64,000 nucleotides of DNA from Streptomyces sp. SID13726 (GTDB lineage Bacteria; Actinomycetota; Actinomycetes; Streptomycetales; Streptomycetaceae): assembly GCF_010548375.1 (NCBI RefSeq), contig NZ_JAAGLY010000003.1:186001-250000 (forward strand). The letters are read 5' to 3'. Each line of letters opens with the position of its first letter. Position 1 is the stretch's first letter. The notes under the pieces were generated by a model. The model saw nothing but the letters and a program-made list of their open reading frames with translations. It was not told the DNA's origin and searched no databases. Below, in pieces: positions 63,889 to 64,000 of this stretch. The position numbers were made by a program, and so were the translations under genes.

Positions 63889-63983
63889 GCGCTCCGGACC
63901 TGCCCTTCAGCAATGTCTCGCGGGTCGTTCGGATGCCGGCCGGTGCCGGAGGAGTTGAGATGGTGGACGAGCCGATCGGACAT
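63885..63983 (-). CDS. Possible 32-residue small protein before the PdxH-like gene
   Basis: ATG at 63983 preceded by GAAGGAAA about ten bases upstream, reading MSDRLVHHLNSSGTGRHPND to a TGA that overlaps the PdxH-like start by four bases. The ribosome binding site and the overlap look genuine, but the product has no recognisable motif. It could be a leader that couples translation, or chance. The window ends just upstream. Confidence 0.35.
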   Translation of the reverse strand: MSDRLVHHLNSSGTGRHPNDPRDIAEGQVRSA

Positions 63984-64000
63984 GGTGCGGGGTTTCCTTC

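Noticed and set aside
1..64000. CRISPR array, tRNA/rRNA genes, insertion sequences, integrase or attachment sites
   Set aside because: No regularly spaced short repeats, no cloverleaf or rRNA-like stretch and no transposase or integrase motif was seen. The long internal repeats are explained by homologous PKS modules.

Overview
The base composition (very GC-rich, with C/G in third codon positions), the gene types and the GGAG-type ribosome binding sites point to an actinomycete, almost certainly a Streptomyces. About 70% of the window is one modular type I polyketide synthase (PKS) cluster. A plant-polysaccharide/sugar-uptake locus and a purine-oxidation locus follow on the right.

PKS cluster (about 1-45444). 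Four giant PKS genes lie on the minus strand and are read from right to left. PKS A (35879-45277) carries a loading module (KSQ-AT-ACP) and a fully reducing module 1. PKS B (26416-35850) carries modules 2 and 3 (each KS-AT-KR-ACP). PKS C (6818-17887) carries module 4 (KS-AT-DH-ER-KR-ACP) and module 5 (KS-AT-KR-ACP). PKS D (6719 to beyond position 1) carries module 6 (KS-AT-KR-ACP) and the start of module 7. All AT domains of A-C have the YASH signature of methylmalonyl-CoA selection. AT6 has the malonyl HAFH signature, and AT7 looks like AT6. If the genes act in order, the visible chain starts from propionate, takes five methylmalonyl units and then malonyl units, with full reduction at modules 1 and 4 and hydroxyls set by modules 2, 3, 5 and 6. 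The end of the line, including any terminal thioesterase, is outside the window. I cannot name the product.

Between PKS B and PKS C sits an accessory island (18276-26339): an ABC transporter (permease and ATPase), two paralogous thioesterase-like proteins with a cysteine in the nucleophile position, a stand-alone methyltransferase that looks like the M domain cut out of a nonribosomal peptide synthetase adenylation domain, a cytochrome P450 and a [3Fe-4S] ferredoxin. Four promoters, for PKS A, PKS C, the P450 and the first thioesterase-like gene, share one direct-repeat motif placed 29-30 bases before a TANNNT -10 box. This ties the island to the PKS genes under one (unseen) activator.

Sugar locus (45535-54723). 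It holds a secreted Asp-box (sialidase-fold) glycosidase with ricin-type repeats, a LacI-family regulator, a GH3 glycosidase and a complete sugar ABC importer (lipoprotein and two permeases). Three copies of a 13-bp palindrome CGAAAYRCTTTCG lie in front of the glycosidase and the importer and are the likely operators of the LacI protein.

Right end (54904-64000). It holds a LysR regulator coupled to a small catalase-like gene, a PucR regulator divergent from a two-gene xanthine dehydrogenase (FAD subunit, and fused [2Fe-2S]-molybdopterin subunit), and two FMN-dependent pyridoxamine-phosphate-oxidase-type proteins. I saw no tRNA, rRNA, CRISPR array, insertion sequence or phage gene.
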